The position numbers and the translations under genes are program-made. Shown piece by piece: positions 1-8,190 of a stretch of DNA of 64,000 nt. Origin of the DNA: JAJYVT01 sp035534455 (GTDB taxonomy: Bacteria > Actinomycetota > Acidimicrobiia > Acidimicrobiales > RAAP-2); NCBI GenBank assembly GCA_035534455.1, contig DATLRV010000032.1, positions 91,611 to 155,610 on the forward strand. The letters run 5' to 3'. The notes beneath the pieces are model-generated. The model saw only the letters and a program-made list of their open reading frames with translations, made no database searches and was not told where the DNA came from. How positions within the stretch are numbered: the first letter of the stretch is position 1; each line of letters begins with the position of its first letter.

Positions 1-161
1 AGCTGCTCTCGCTGGCGTGGTTGCCCGACCGCGTCGCACGCGCCGTCCATGCCCGGCTGCACGCAGGCGCCGTCGGGAGCCCGGCGCCGGGCGCGGGGGA
101 CGCCGCAGCGGGAGTCATCACGCCACGGCGTATTGCAGCGCGGGAGAATGGCACGGGATGA
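1..161 (+). CDS. uvrC: UvrC C-terminal end (partial)
   Basis: The reading frame that begins at base 3 is open to a TGA at 159-161 and enters the window without a start. Its sequence 'SLAWLPDRVARAVHARLH' resembles the C-terminal helix-hairpin-helix tail of UvrC, the excinuclease subunit that makes both incisions in nucleotide excision repair. After it comes a low-complexity Ala/Gly/Pro tail. The stop overlaps the ATG of rapZ (ATGA at 158-161). In actinobacteria uvrC is normally directly upstream of rapZ, which supports the call. Only about 52 residues are visible, so the identity rests on the short match plus gene order. Confidence 0.65.
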   Translation, partial: LLSLAWLPDRVARAVHARLHAGAVGSPAPGAGDAAAGVITPRRIAARENGTG

Positions 162-1015
162 GCGACTTTCTCTTCGTCACCGGGATGTCGGGCGCGGGCC
201 GCTCGACGGCCGCCGCGGCGCTCGAGGATCTCGGCTGGTTCGTCATCGACAACCTGCCGTCGGCGCTCATCACCAAGGTGGCCGACCTGGTCGGGCGGCC
301 GGGCTCGGAGAACGAGCGCGTCGCACTCGTCATCGGCCGCGGCGGCGGCGACGAGTACGTCGACGACGTCGAGTCGATGCTGAACCGCTTGCGCCGGCGG
401 CATCACGACGTGCGGGTCCTCTTCCTCGACGCGCCCGACGACGTGCTCGTCCGCCGCTTCGAGGGGACCCGCCGCCGCCACCCGCTCGCGGCGCGTGGCG
501 TCGAGGAGTCCATCGCCGACGAGCGGCGCCTCCTCGACGGGCTGCGGAGCGCGGCCAACGTCGTGATCGACACCGGCGACCTGAACACCAACCAGTTGCG
601 CCAGCGGGTGATCGAGCTGTTCGGCGACCCGGTCCACACCGCGCACATGCAGACGTCGATCGTGTCCTTCGGCTACAAGCACGGGATCCCGCTCGACGTG
701 GACATCGTGCTCGACTGCCGGTTCCTGCCGAACCCCTACTGGGTGGACGAGCTCCGGCCGCTCTCGGGGCTCGACGCGCCGGTCCGCGACTACGTGCTGT
801 CGCTCCCGGACACGGCTGCCTTCCTCGACAAGGTCGAGGAGCTCTTGCGCATGCTGCTCCCCAGCTTCGAGCAAGAGGGGAAGTCCTACCTCACGGTCGC
901 CCTGGGCTGCACGGGCGGCCGGCACCGCTCAGTGGTGCTCGCCGACGCTCTCGCCGCCCGCCTCGCCGCCGGCGGCGTCCGGACCTCGGCGTTCCACCGC
1001 GACGTCGATCGCTGA
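158..1015 (+). CDS. rapZ: RapZ-family P-loop RNase adapter / nucleotide-binding protein
   Basis: This 285-residue protein has the usual length of the RapZ/YvcJ family. A Walker A-like motif 'GMSGAGRST' lies at residues 9-17, followed by the family signature 'DNLPSAL' near residue 30. The C-terminal domain ends with 'GCTGGRHRSV', typical of the RapZ metabolite-binding half. In E. coli RapZ delivers the sRNA GlmZ to RNase E; in Gram-positives and actinobacteria the role is less clear but includes nucleotide binding. I chose ATG 158 over the upstream in-frame ATG at 17 because homologues begin at this point and 158 overlaps the uvrC stop. The usual downstream partners yvcK and whiA are absent; a convergent gene follows instead. 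Confidence 0.95.
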   Translation: MSDFLFVTGMSGAGRSTAAAALEDLGWFVIDNLPSALITKVADLVGRPGSENERVALVIGRGGGDEYVDDVESMLNRLRRRHHDVRVLFLDAPDDVLVRRFEGTRRRHPLAARGVEESIADERRLLDGLRSAANVVIDTGDLNTNQLRQRVIELFGDPVHTAHMQTSIVSFGYKHGIPLDVDIVLDCRFLPNPYWVDELRPLSGLDAPVRDYVLSLPDTAAFLDKVEELLRMLLPSFEQEGKSYLTVALGCTGGRHRSVVLADALAARLAAGGVRTSAFHRDVDR

Positions 1016-1930
1016 GCGGCCCGCTCGCGGGGAGGGCTCCTGCCCCCACGGCGGCGGCCACGCGTCCGGCGGCGGCGACCACGCGTCCGGTGGCGATCCC
1101 GCCGGCTGGGACTCTCCGCCCGCAGGCGGATACGGTTTCCCCCACCAGCCGGAGGGCTGCCCCCGCCGCGCGGCACGCTCCTCTGCGCGGGCCATGGCCT
1201 CCTCGCGCGATGCGCCGAGCAGCACGAAGATCCCGATGAGGACGAGCCAGAAGTCGTAGAAGATCCCGGCGACGAGAAGGCCCAGCGCGAGTACGCGCGC
1301 GACCGAGGAGGCGACACGCGTCGCCGCGAGCCGCGGCAGCCGCCGCGCCAGCGCCGCGCGGAGGACCCGTCCGCCGTCCATCGGCAGCGCCGGCAACAGG
1401 TTGAACGCGCCGAGCAACAGGTTCAGCCATCCGAGACGCGCCCACCACGAGCCCGCGACGAGCGTCGGCGGCCAGATCGCGGCGCCGAGGATGGCGCCCA
1501 CCGTGAGGAACATGCCACCGATGAGGAGGCTCGTCGCCGGACCGGCGGCGGCGACCGCGGCCTCGTCGCCGGACGAGGACGGGAGGTGCTCCATCCGCGA
1601 TACGCCGCCGATCGGGAGGAGCAGGATGCCGAGCACGGTGCCACCGCGCCGGCGCGCGAGAAGGCAGTGGGCGAGCTCGTGAGCGATGACGCAGGCGAAG
1701 AGGGCCACGACCCATGCGAGTCCGCCGCCGATCGCCGCCGCGCCTGTGGGCCACTCCGCGGCCACGACGAGGCCGAGCAGGAGGAGGAAGCTCCAGTGCA
1801 CCTGGAGCGGGATGCCGAGGATCCTTCCGATGCGCAGGCTGTGGGCCGCCGAGCCGTCGGGGCGCGGCGTCGCGCTCGGCCCGTCGACATCCCGACGATC
1901 TGGTGCGTGCTGCGACGTGCGTGCGCTCAT
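929..1930 (-). CDS. M50-family (site-2-type) intramembrane zinc metalloprotease
   Basis: A 333-residue membrane protein of the S2P/Rip3-like family. The N-terminal core has the zinc-binding HELAH motif at residues 84-88 within a hydrophobic segment, and the third ligand motif 'NLLPALPMDGG' near 177-187. Several transmembrane helices surround both motifs. Such proteases cleave substrates inside the membrane, for example anti-sigma factors. No CBS domains are recognisable; instead there is a Pro/Gly/Ala-rich cytoplasmic tail of about 90 residues. The last 87 bp overlap the 3' end of rapZ convergently, so the extreme C-terminus may be imposed by the rapZ sequence. The start ATG at 1930 is the only Met ahead of the conserved 'RIGRILGIPLQVH' segment. 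Confidence 0.9.
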   Translation of the reverse strand: MSARTSQHAPDRRDVDGPSATPRPDGSAAHSLRIGRILGIPLQVHWSFLLLLGLVVAAEWPTGAAAIGGGLAWVVALFACVIAHELAHCLLARRRGGTVLGILLLPIGGVSRMEHLPSSSGDEAAVAAAGPATSLLIGGMFLTVGAILGAAIWPPTLVAGSWWARLGWLNLLLGAFNLLPALPMDGGRVLRAALARRLPRLAATRVASSVARVLALGLLVAGIFYDFWLVLIGIFVLLGASREEAMARAEERAARRGQPSGWWGKPYPPAGGESQPAGSPPDAWSPPPDAWPPPWGQEPSPRAGRSAIDVAVERRGPDAAGGEAGGESVGEHH

Positions 1931-2024
1931 CGAGAACCAGGCTACGAGCGCGCGGTGACGCAGCGCCCGGAAAACCTCGATCTTGTAGGAACTCTTATCT
2001 CTCGTCGACCGCTCGAGCGAGGGT

Positions 2025-2495
2025 TCAGTCCCGCCAGTCGGGATCGAGCTGATGGAGGAACTGGCGGCACCGCTCCGCCTCGTCGGCCTCCCCGATCGCG
2101 GCCGCGGTCGCCCGTAGCGCGTCGAGGGAGCGGAGGAAGCCGCGGTTCTCCTCGTGCGCCCACCGAACGAGCCCCGTGCCGCGCCATCCGGCGGCCCGCA
2201 GCGCGTCGAGGCCGCGGTGGTAGCCGACGCGGGCGAAGGCGTAGCGGTCCGCATGGACGGTCGCGATCTCGGCGAGGTGCGCCCACGCGTCGAGGTGCCG
2301 CGGCCAGCACGCCGCGACCGACGACAGCGCTGTGCGCCGTTCCCCGGCGGGTCCGGCGATCGCCGCTGCGGTCGCTGCCGCGGCGTCGGGGTCCGCCGGC
2401 GGAAGGACCGTCTCGGGCGACCCGGTGGTGAAGGCGACCGGGTTGGAGGCGCCAGCGGCACCGTGGGAGCTCGTGGGGCGGGGGTCGTCGTGCAC
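2025..2495 (-). CDS. DUF3151 family protein
   Basis: A 156-residue soluble protein matching the actinobacterial DUF3151 family, recognisable by the run 'WPRHLDAWAHLAEIA', the 'YAFARVGYHRGLDALR' helix, 'GWRGTGLVRWAHEENRGFLR' and the C-terminal 'RCRQFLHQLDPDWRD'. No biochemical function is established; the helical make-up resembles a TPR-like repeat. I chose the GTG at 2495 because a G-rich stretch lies just upstream and the conserved region begins soon after; no nearer ATG exists. It is divergent from the MFS gene that begins 73 bp away, so the two may share a promoter region. It follows the M50 protease on the same strand with a gap of about 95 bp. Confidence 0.8.
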   Translation of the reverse strand: MHDDPRPTSSHGAAGASNPVAFTTGSPETVLPPADPDAAAATAAAIAGPAGERRTALSSVAACWPRHLDAWAHLAEIATVHADRYAFARVGYHRGLDALRAAGWRGTGLVRWAHEENRGFLRSLDALRATAAAIGEADEAERCRQFLHQLDPDWRD

Positions 2496-2568
2496 GCCCC
2501 CATCCTGGGCGTTCGCGGCCCCCGGCGCCAGCGTGCCTCGCCGCTCCCCGAGGGGGTGGCGCCATAGG

Positions 2569-4125
2569 ATGCACCGGGTGACCGCACGTACCGAAGCGGC
2601 GCTCCGGCGCGCCCGCTCGAGCCGTGACGAGGGCGGCTCGGGCACGGTCGGCGGAGATCCCGAGGACGCCGGCGAGGCGAAGACCGGCCTCGCGCTCCTC
2701 GTGATCGTGATCGGCGTACTGATGGCCGCCATCGACACGACCATCGTCGTCCTGGCGCTCCCCTCGATGGAGCGGTCGCTCCACGTCGCGCTCTCGGGCG
2801 TCATCTGGGTGATCATCGGCTACCTGCTCGTGATCACCGTGCTCGCCACGCAGGTCGGACGGCTCGGCGACATGTTCGGGCGCGTCCGCATGTACGAGGC
2901 GGGGTTCGTCGTGTTCATCGTGGGCTCGGCGCTGTGCGCGCTGGCGAGCAACGAGGCGACGATCATCGCCTACCGGGTCGTCCAGGGCGTCGGGGGAGCG
3001 CTGATCTCGGCGAACAGTGGGGCGGTGATCGCGGACACCTTCCCCCGCGCCAAACGTGGCCGCGCCTACGGCTTCACCGCGGCGGGGTGGAGCGTCGGCG
3101 CGATCCTCGGGATCCTCCTCGGCGGCGTCATCGTGACCTACGTCGACTGGCGGTGGGTCTTCTGGATCAACGTCCCCACCGGTCTCGTTGCGGTCGCGCT
3201 CGCGCTGCGGGCACTGCACGACAAGGGGGAGCGCCGCAGGGAGCGCCTCGACCTGCCCGGCATCGTCCTCTTCGGGACCGGGCTCTTCGGCGTCCTGTGG
3301 GCGATGACCAAGCTGGCGACCACCTCGTTCAGCTCCAGCGTCGTCGCCCTCCTCGCCGGCGGGGTCGCGCTGCTCGGGGTGTTCCTCCTGGTCGAGCGCC
3401 GCCGCAGCGCGCCGATGCTCAATCTCTCGCTCTTCACGACCCCGACGTTGACCCCTGCGCTCCTGGCGTCGCTCTTCCAGGCGATGGCGAACTTCGCCGT
3501 GCTCTTCCTCGTGATCATGTACCTCCAGGGAGTGCGCGACTTCACCCCGCTGCACGCCTCCCTTCTCCTCGTGCCGGGCTACCTCGTGTCCGCGCTCGTC
3601 GGCCCGGTCGGCGGCAGGCTGACCGACAGGGCCGGCCCGGTCTGGCCGGCGACGGTCGGGCTCAGCATCCAGATCGGCGCGCTCCTGATCTACGCCCAGC
3701 TCGGGATCGCAAGCTCGGTGTGGCTCGTCGTCGCGGGATCGATCGTGAGCGGTCTCGGCGCCGGGCTCTTCTTCCCGGCCAACAACACGGCGGTCATGCT
3801 GGCCGCGCCGGCGGAGCTGTTCGGGGTGTCGGCCGGTGTCCTGCGGACCTTCTCCAATGTCGGGATGGTCTTCTCCTTCGCCGTGGCGATCCTCGTCGCG
3901 GGCCGCGCGATCCCGCACCGGGTGGCCTTCGCGATCTTCGTGGGCACCACGCACCTCACCCACCAGCTGGCCGGGTCGTTCACCGACGGCCTGCACGCGG
4001 CGTTCTACGCGGCCATGGGCCTCATGGCGCTCGCCGCGGCCCTCTCCGCGACGCGGGTGATCGGCACCGCACGCCGCCGACCCGTCACGACGTATGGTCC
4101 CGTCGAGATCGCCCCGCGGGACTGA
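2569..4125 (+). CDS. DHA2-type MFS drug/proton antiporter
   Basis: A 518-residue multi-pass membrane protein of the EmrB/QacA (DHA2, 14-helix) type. After a hydrophilic N-terminus of about 35 residues, TM1 carries the family motif 'AAIDTTIVVLALPSM'. The loop between helices 2 and 3 has the MFS motif A 'GRLGDMFGRVR', and helix 5 has 'GWSVGAILGILLGG', which corresponds to antiporter motif C. These proteins export small toxic molecules or lipids across the cytoplasmic membrane using the proton gradient; the substrate cannot be deduced. The ATG at 2569 is preferred; a GTG at 2578 is an alternative. Its last 32 bp overlap the PHP gene. Confidence 0.9.
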   Translation: MHRVTARTEAALRRARSSRDEGGSGTVGGDPEDAGEAKTGLALLVIVIGVLMAAIDTTIVVLALPSMERSLHVALSGVIWVIIGYLLVITVLATQVGRLGDMFGRVRMYEAGFVVFIVGSALCALASNEATIIAYRVVQGVGGALISANSGAVIADTFPRAKRGRAYGFTAAGWSVGAILGILLGGVIVTYVDWRWVFWINVPTGLVAVALALRALHDKGERRRERLDLPGIVLFGTGLFGVLWAMTKLATTSFSSSVVALLAGGVALLGVFLLVERRRSAPMLNLSLFTTPTLTPALLASLFQAMANFAVLFLVIMYLQGVRDFTPLHASLLLVPGYLVSALVGPVGGRLTDRAGPVWPATVGLSIQIGALLIYAQLGIASSVWLVVAGSIVSGLGAGLFFPANNTAVMLAAPAELFGVSAGVLRTFSNVGMVFSFAVAILVAGRAIPHRVAFAIFVGTTHLTHQLAGSFTDGLHAAFYAAMGLMALAAALSATRVIGTARRRPVTTYGPVEIAPRD

Positions 4126-5239
4126 GGCCGGCTCGACCTCCGGCCGGGCCGCCGGGGCGGCGCCACCGGGGCCGAGCGAGGCGCTCCGTCGCATCGCCTA
4201 CCTGCTCGAGGCGTCGCGGGCCGAGACCTTCAAGGTGCGGGCATTCCGTCGCGCCGCGGCGAGCATCGACGACGCCGGCCCCGAGCGTGTGGCGGCCCTC
4301 GGGACGTCGGGCCGGCTCGCCGAACTTCCCGGCCTCGGCCCGACGACTGCCGCGGTCGTCGTCTCGTCCCTCACCGGAGAGGTCCACCCGTACCTCGCGG
4401 ACCTCGAGGCGCGCCGGGAGACGGCCAGCACACCCGACGTGGCCGCGTTCTGCGCCCGGCTCCAGGGTGACCTCCACAGCCACTCGGACTGGTCCGACGG
4501 CGGGAGCCCGATCGAGGAGATGGCGCTCGCCGCGGTCGCGCTCGGCCACCGGTACCTCGCGCTCACCGACCACAGCCCTCGGCTCACTGTCGCCCACGGC
4601 CTCGACGCGGACCGGCTGCGCCGCCAGCTCGACGTGGTGGACGAGCTGAACGAACGGCTGACGCCGTTCCGGGTCCTCACGGGGATCGAGGTCGACATCC
4701 TCCTCGACGGTGCCCTCGACCAGGAGCCCGAGCTGCTCTCACGCCTCGACGTCGTGGTGGCGTCGGTCCACTCGAAGCTCCGCATGGAATCGAAGGAGAT
4801 GACCCCGCGGATGGTCGCGGCGGTCGAGAACCCGCACACCGACATCCTCGGGCACTGCACGGGCCGGATCGTCGTGGGAAGGGGACGTCCGCCGTCCTCC
4901 TTCGACCCAGACGCCGTCTTCGAGGCCTGCGCCCGCACGGGCACCGCCGTCGAGATCAACTCGCGTCCCGAGCGCCAGGACCCGCCCCCCGACCTGCTCC
5001 ACCTCGCCGTCGCGGCCGGCTGCGTGGTGTCGATCGACACCGACGCGCACGCGCCGGGCCAGCTCGAGTGGCAACGCGTAGGCGCCGGGCTCGCCGTGGA
5101 TGCCGGCATCGACCCCGAACGGGTGGTGAACACGTGGCCGCTCGACCGGCTGCTCGGTTGGACCGCCTCGCACGAGGGAACCCGCCCGCCCGCCGGGACG
5201 CCCGGGCTTCCCGCCCGCCGGCGGCAGCGGTACTCGTAG
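4094..5239 (+). CDS. PolX-like HhH + PHP-domain phosphoesterase
   Basis: This 381-residue protein has an N-terminal helix-hairpin-helix unit (about residues 30-95, with 'LAELPGLGPTTAAVV') and a C-terminal PHP metallohydrolase domain. Metal-ligand motifs are visible: 'GDLHSHSDWSDG', 'LTDHSP', 'GIEVDI', 'VASVHS', 'GHCTGR' and 'IDTDAHAP'. This is the PolX architecture without the polymerase domain, as in mycobacterial Rv3856c-type proteins. PHP domains of PolX are Mn-dependent exonucleases or AP-site phosphodiesterases; some PHP proteins are histidinol phosphatases, so the substrate is uncertain. The start overlaps the MFS stop by 32 bp, suggesting co-transcription. A basic Pro-rich tail follows the domain. 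Confidence 0.88.
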   Translation: MVPSRSPRGTEAGSTSGRAAGAAPPGPSEALRRIAYLLEASRAETFKVRAFRRAAASIDDAGPERVAALGTSGRLAELPGLGPTTAAVVVSSLTGEVHPYLADLEARRETASTPDVAAFCARLQGDLHSHSDWSDGGSPIEEMALAAVALGHRYLALTDHSPRLTVAHGLDADRLRRQLDVVDELNERLTPFRVLTGIEVDILLDGALDQEPELLSRLDVVVASVHSKLRMESKEMTPRMVAAVENPHTDILGHCTGRIVVGRGRPPSSFDPDAVFEACARTGTAVEINSRPERQDPPPDLLHLAVAAGCVVSIDTDAHAPGQLEWQRVGAGLAVDAGIDPERVVNTWPLDRLLGWTASHEGTRPPAGTPGLPARRRQRYS

Positions 5240-5248
5240 GCTCGTCCG

Positions 5249-6865
5249 ATGTACGCCGCCGCGCATGCTGCGGAGCACCCGGACAAGCCGGCGATCGTCA
5301 TGTCGCCGGGCGGCGAGGTGGTCACCTACCGCGCCTTCGAAGCACGGGCCAACCAGATCGCGCACCTCCTGCGGGCGCTGGGCCTGCGACGGGGCGACCA
5401 CGTTGCGGTGCTCTCGCAGAACTCGCCCGCGATGCTCGAGATCGAGGCTGCCGCAGAGCGGAGCGGCCTCTACTACACCCTCGTCAACACGCATCTGACG
5501 ACCGACGAGGTCGCATACGTCGTCGACGACTGCCGCGCGCGGGTCTTCTTCGCCGGCGCCCACCTCTCGGACGTGGCGGTCGCGGCGGCCGCCCGGTGCC
5601 CGGCGCTGGAGCACCGCGTGATGGCGGACACCCGGGGGCGGGGGGGTGGCGGGAGGATCGGAGGTCCCGCTGCGGACGGGGTTGCGGACGGGGCTGTCCA
5701 GGAGCTGGCCGAGGGTTGGGAGTCGCTCGACGACCTCGCCCGCGACCTCCCGACGACCCCCGTTCCCGACGAGCAGCTCGGCTCGGCGATGCTCTACTCG
5801 TCGGGGACGACCGGCCGGCCAAAGGGCATCTGCCGGCCGCTCCCGGACATGACCCCGGCCGAGTCGCTGACAGGCATGCGCTTCGTACGCCACCTGTTCG
5901 GCTACCGGGAGGGGATGACGTACCTGAACCCGGCGCCGCTCTACCACACCGCACCGCAGGCGGCCGTCTCCGCCGCGCTGAGGACGGGCGCGGGCGTCGT
6001 CGTGATGGAGCACTTCGACGCGCTCGAGTGGCTCTCGCTCGTCGAGCGCCACCGGGTCACGCACTGCCAGATGGTGCCGACCATGTTCCACCGGCTCCTC
6101 GCCCTTCCTCCCGACGTGCGCGATCGCTACGACGTGTCGTCCCTGGAGAACGTGACCCACGCGGCTGCGCCGTGCCCGGTGCCGGTCAAGCGGGCGATGA
6201 TCGACTGGCTCGGGCCGATCGTCCACGAGTACTACGGCGCCACCGAGGCCTACGGGTTCACCTACGCCAGCGCCGAGGAGTGGCTGGCGCGGCCGGGGAC
6301 CGTGGGACGGGCGGTGCTCGGCGAGATCGTCATCCGCGACGAGGAGGGAAAGGAGTGCCCGGCCGGCGTCGACGGGACGATCTGGTTCCGCGACTCGCCC
6401 ACCTTCGAGTACTTCGGCGACCCCGAAAAGACGAGGGAGCACCGGGACGCCGCGGGCGAGCTCACCACGGTGGGCGACGTGGGCCACGTCGACGACGAGG
6501 GGTGGCTCTACCTGACCGACCGGCGGTCGTACATGATCATCACGGGCGGCGTGAACGTCTACCCCCAGGAGTCCGAGACCCTGCTCGCGACCCATCCGGC
6601 CGTGGCCGACGTGGCCGTGATCGGCGTGCCGGACGCCGAGATGGGGGAGGCGGTGAAGGCGGTCGTGCAGGCGAGTCCGGGGGTGGTGCCCGGGCCCGAC
6701 CTCGCCGACGAGCTCGTCGCGTACTGCCGCGCGCACCTCGCCCACTTCAAGTGCCCCCGGAGCGTCGACTTCGTCGACGAGCTCCCGCGCCACCCGACCG
6801 GGAAGCTGTACAAGCGGCTGCTCCGCGACCGGTACTGGGGGGGTCACGGCGGCAGGATCGGCTGA
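5249..6865 (+). CDS. FadD4-like acyl-CoA synthetase (AMP-binding)
   Basis: A 538-residue ANL-superfamily adenylating enzyme. It activates a carboxylic acid as acyl-AMP and then acyl-CoA. The P-loop 'YSSGTTGRPKG' lies near residue 190, 'EYYGATEAYGFTY' is the A5 motif, 'GDVGHVDDEGWLYLTDR' is the A7/A8 hinge, and the catalytic lysine is in 'HPTGKLYKR' near the C-terminus. Overall size and motif spacing match mycobacterial FadD4 (Rv0214). The acyl chain specificity cannot be read from the sequence. The gene starts 9 bp after the PHP gene, so it is probably part of the same transcript. Confidence 0.9.
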   Translation: MYAAAHAAEHPDKPAIVMSPGGEVVTYRAFEARANQIAHLLRALGLRRGDHVAVLSQNSPAMLEIEAAAERSGLYYTLVNTHLTTDEVAYVVDDCRARVFFAGAHLSDVAVAAAARCPALEHRVMADTRGRGGGGRIGGPAADGVADGAVQELAEGWESLDDLARDLPTTPVPDEQLGSAMLYSSGTTGRPKGICRPLPDMTPAESLTGMRFVRHLFGYREGMTYLNPAPLYHTAPQAAVSAALRTGAGVVVMEHFDALEWLSLVERHRVTHCQMVPTMFHRLLALPPDVRDRYDVSSLENVTHAAAPCPVPVKRAMIDWLGPIVHEYYGATEAYGFTYASAEEWLARPGTVGRAVLGEIVIRDEEGKECPAGVDGTIWFRDSPTFEYFGDPEKTREHRDAAGELTTVGDVGHVDDEGWLYLTDRRSYMIITGGVNVYPQESETLLATHPAVADVAVIGVPDAEMGEAVKAVVQASPGVVPGPDLADELVAYCRAHLAHFKCPRSVDFVDELPRHPTGKLYKRLLRDRYWGGHGGRIG

Positions 6866-6889
6866 CGACGCGCCCCAACCTGGCGCGCG

Positions 6890-7396
6890 TCAGGACGGCT
6901 CGGGCGCCGACCTCCCCGCCGCCTCCGAAAGTCCTTGTGCCGCCCGGGTCAGAAACGACCGGATCGTCGACTCCGCAACCCGGCGGAGGATGGCCCGGTC
7001 GAGCAGCCTCCCGACCCCGTCGAACGGCGGTCGGTAGCTGGCCTCGATCCCGAGGCGACAGCGGTCGCCGGCGAGTGGGGCGATGAGGAGCGTGCCGTCG
7101 AGCACCGGGAAGAGCGAGCCGAAGCTCACGGCCTCCCAGCGGATCGGGATCGCGACGCTTCCGCCCCGTGTCCACGACGGCCCCAGATGCACGCGGACCG
7201 GGACCCCGAAGACATGGCCCCCGAGCGCGGGGCCGACGTCGACGAGCGCCTCGACGGTCTCCGTCGCCTCACGGGCGAGCGGAAGGAGCTCGGGCCCGAT
7301 CCACCGGAGGCAGTGCTCTGCGTCGCAGCCCGCCCCCTCCACCTCGACCGAGTCGGCGAGGAAGACGACGGACGCGGCATCGGGCTCGTCGACCAT
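6890..7396 (-). CDS. SRPBCC-like (START-fold) hypothetical protein
   Basis: A 168-residue protein without membrane segments. Alternating hydrophobic strands, a central 'IPIRWEAVSFGSLFPVLDGTLLIAPL' stretch and a long C-terminal helix ending 'STIRSFLTRAAQ' suggest the START/SRPBCC ligand-binding fold, although no catalytic motif is evident. Proteins of this type bind hydrophobic ligands or act as cyclases; no function can be given. It is convergent with the acyl-CoA synthetase. It is divergent from the zinc-ribbon gene across a 330-bp region rich in palindromes. Confidence 0.65.
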   Translation of the reverse strand: MVDEPDAASVVFLADSVEVEGAGCDAEHCLRWIGPELLPLAREATETVEALVDVGPALGGHVFGVPVRVHLGPSWTRGGSVAIPIRWEAVSFGSLFPVLDGTLLIAPLAGDRCRLGIEASYRPPFDGVGRLLDRAILRRVAESTIRSFLTRAAQGLSEAAGRSAPEPS

Positions 7397-7499
7397 TGAC
7401 CGCCAGCATGATCGGGCCCTCGAACGAACGGTAGGGTCGAAGGTCCCCCCGCGAACGGCCCGCTCAGCAGGCTTCGTCGATGTCGGCGGTCACCCGCCC

Positions 7500-7531
7500 A
7501 CGTCGACGTACCGGACGCGGCACGTCGACGT
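7500..7531. promoter_or_regulatory. Pair of identical 10-bp palindromes (ACGTCGACGT)
   Basis: The palindrome ACGTCGACGT occurs twice, at 7500-7509 and 7522-7531. The centres are 22 bp apart, about two helical turns, so two dimers would sit on the same face of the DNA. It lies between the divergent SRPBCC-like gene and the zinc-ribbon gene. This looks like a tandem operator; the cognate regulator is not known. Confidence 0.4.
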
Positions 7532-7598
7532 TGGGAGCGCGCGTTGTGGCCGTGTCGCGCCGTGCCGGTCCGAATGGGTCGAAATTCTTACGTTCTGC

Positions 7599-7628
7599 GA
7601 GACAAATGCGTCCCGCATTTGGCACAAT
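7599..7628 (+). promoter_or_regulatory. Candidate promoter with 8-bp inverted repeat in the spacer
   Basis: A -35-like GAGACA (7599-7604) and -10-like CACAAT (7623-7628) are 18 bp apart. Most of the spacer is a perfect inverted repeat: CAAATGCG (7603-7610), TCC, CGCATTTG (7614-7621). The placement is that of a repressor operator which would block RNA polymerase. Start codon distance is 100 nt to the zinc-ribbon gene. Confidence 0.45.
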
Positions 7629-7727
7629 GGACGTGTCGGTCGGCTCCGATGGGGGAACGGGTACCACGAACCACCGACCGGTAGACCAAGGCGGCGCGGT
7701 CGACAAGCGAAGGGGGATTCGGAGACG

Positions 7728-8072
7728 ATGAGCGACCACCCGATCGAGCGGTTCGACCCGCTGCTGCGGAACATGCTGTCCTGGAATCTCCTCGAGCGGA
7801 CCGATCGCGGGTGGGACCTGCGCCCGGAAGTCGCCGATCGGCTCAACAGCCTGGCGAAGATCACCACGCGCGACGAGCCGACCGAGGTTGTCTACTTCGG
7901 CCACACCTGCGTCGGGTGCAAGTCCAACGGGCTCACGCGTCTGCGTGACGGGCAGTACCTGTGCGACGACTGCCAGCGGGCCGCCGACCTCGCGGCCGTC
8001 GCGACGCTCCTGCCCGCGCCCGAAGCCGAGAAGCCACGGCGTTTCACCAGGGCGCGCAAGATCGCGAGCTGA
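7728..8072 (+). CDS. Small zinc-ribbon protein of unknown function
   Basis: A 114-residue hydrophilic protein. A short helical N-terminus ('RFDPLLRNMLSWNLLERTDRG', residues 6 onward) precedes a four-cysteine ribbon: 'CVGC' at about residues 61-64 and 'CDDC' at about 79-82. The tail is basic. The paired CxxC knuckles point to structural zinc binding, often in transcription-related or nucleic-acid-binding proteins, but I do not recognise the family. The ATG at 7728 has GGAG at 7721-7724, three bases upstream. The long leader (about 100 nt) and the palindromic promoter suggest dedicated regulation. Confidence 0.7.
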   Translation: MSDHPIERFDPLLRNMLSWNLLERTDRGWDLRPEVADRLNSLAKITTRDEPTEVVYFGHTCVGCKSNGLTRLRDGQYLCDDCQRAADLAAVATLLPAPEAEKPRRFTRARKIAS

Positions 8073-8190
8073 CGGGCGTCCCTGACCGCGACCTGAGCGC
8101 CCGGCCTCGCCCCGACGCCGGGTTGTCTGCCGGCATCCGGCACCCCGGCGTTCGACAGCTGACCTCGCGTGCCTCGATAGAGTCACCGGG

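Noticed and set aside
1942..4194. 750-codon minus-strand frame over the MFS gene
   Set aside because: Shadow of the MFS gene; no recognisable domain except the DUF3151 gene that runs in another frame.
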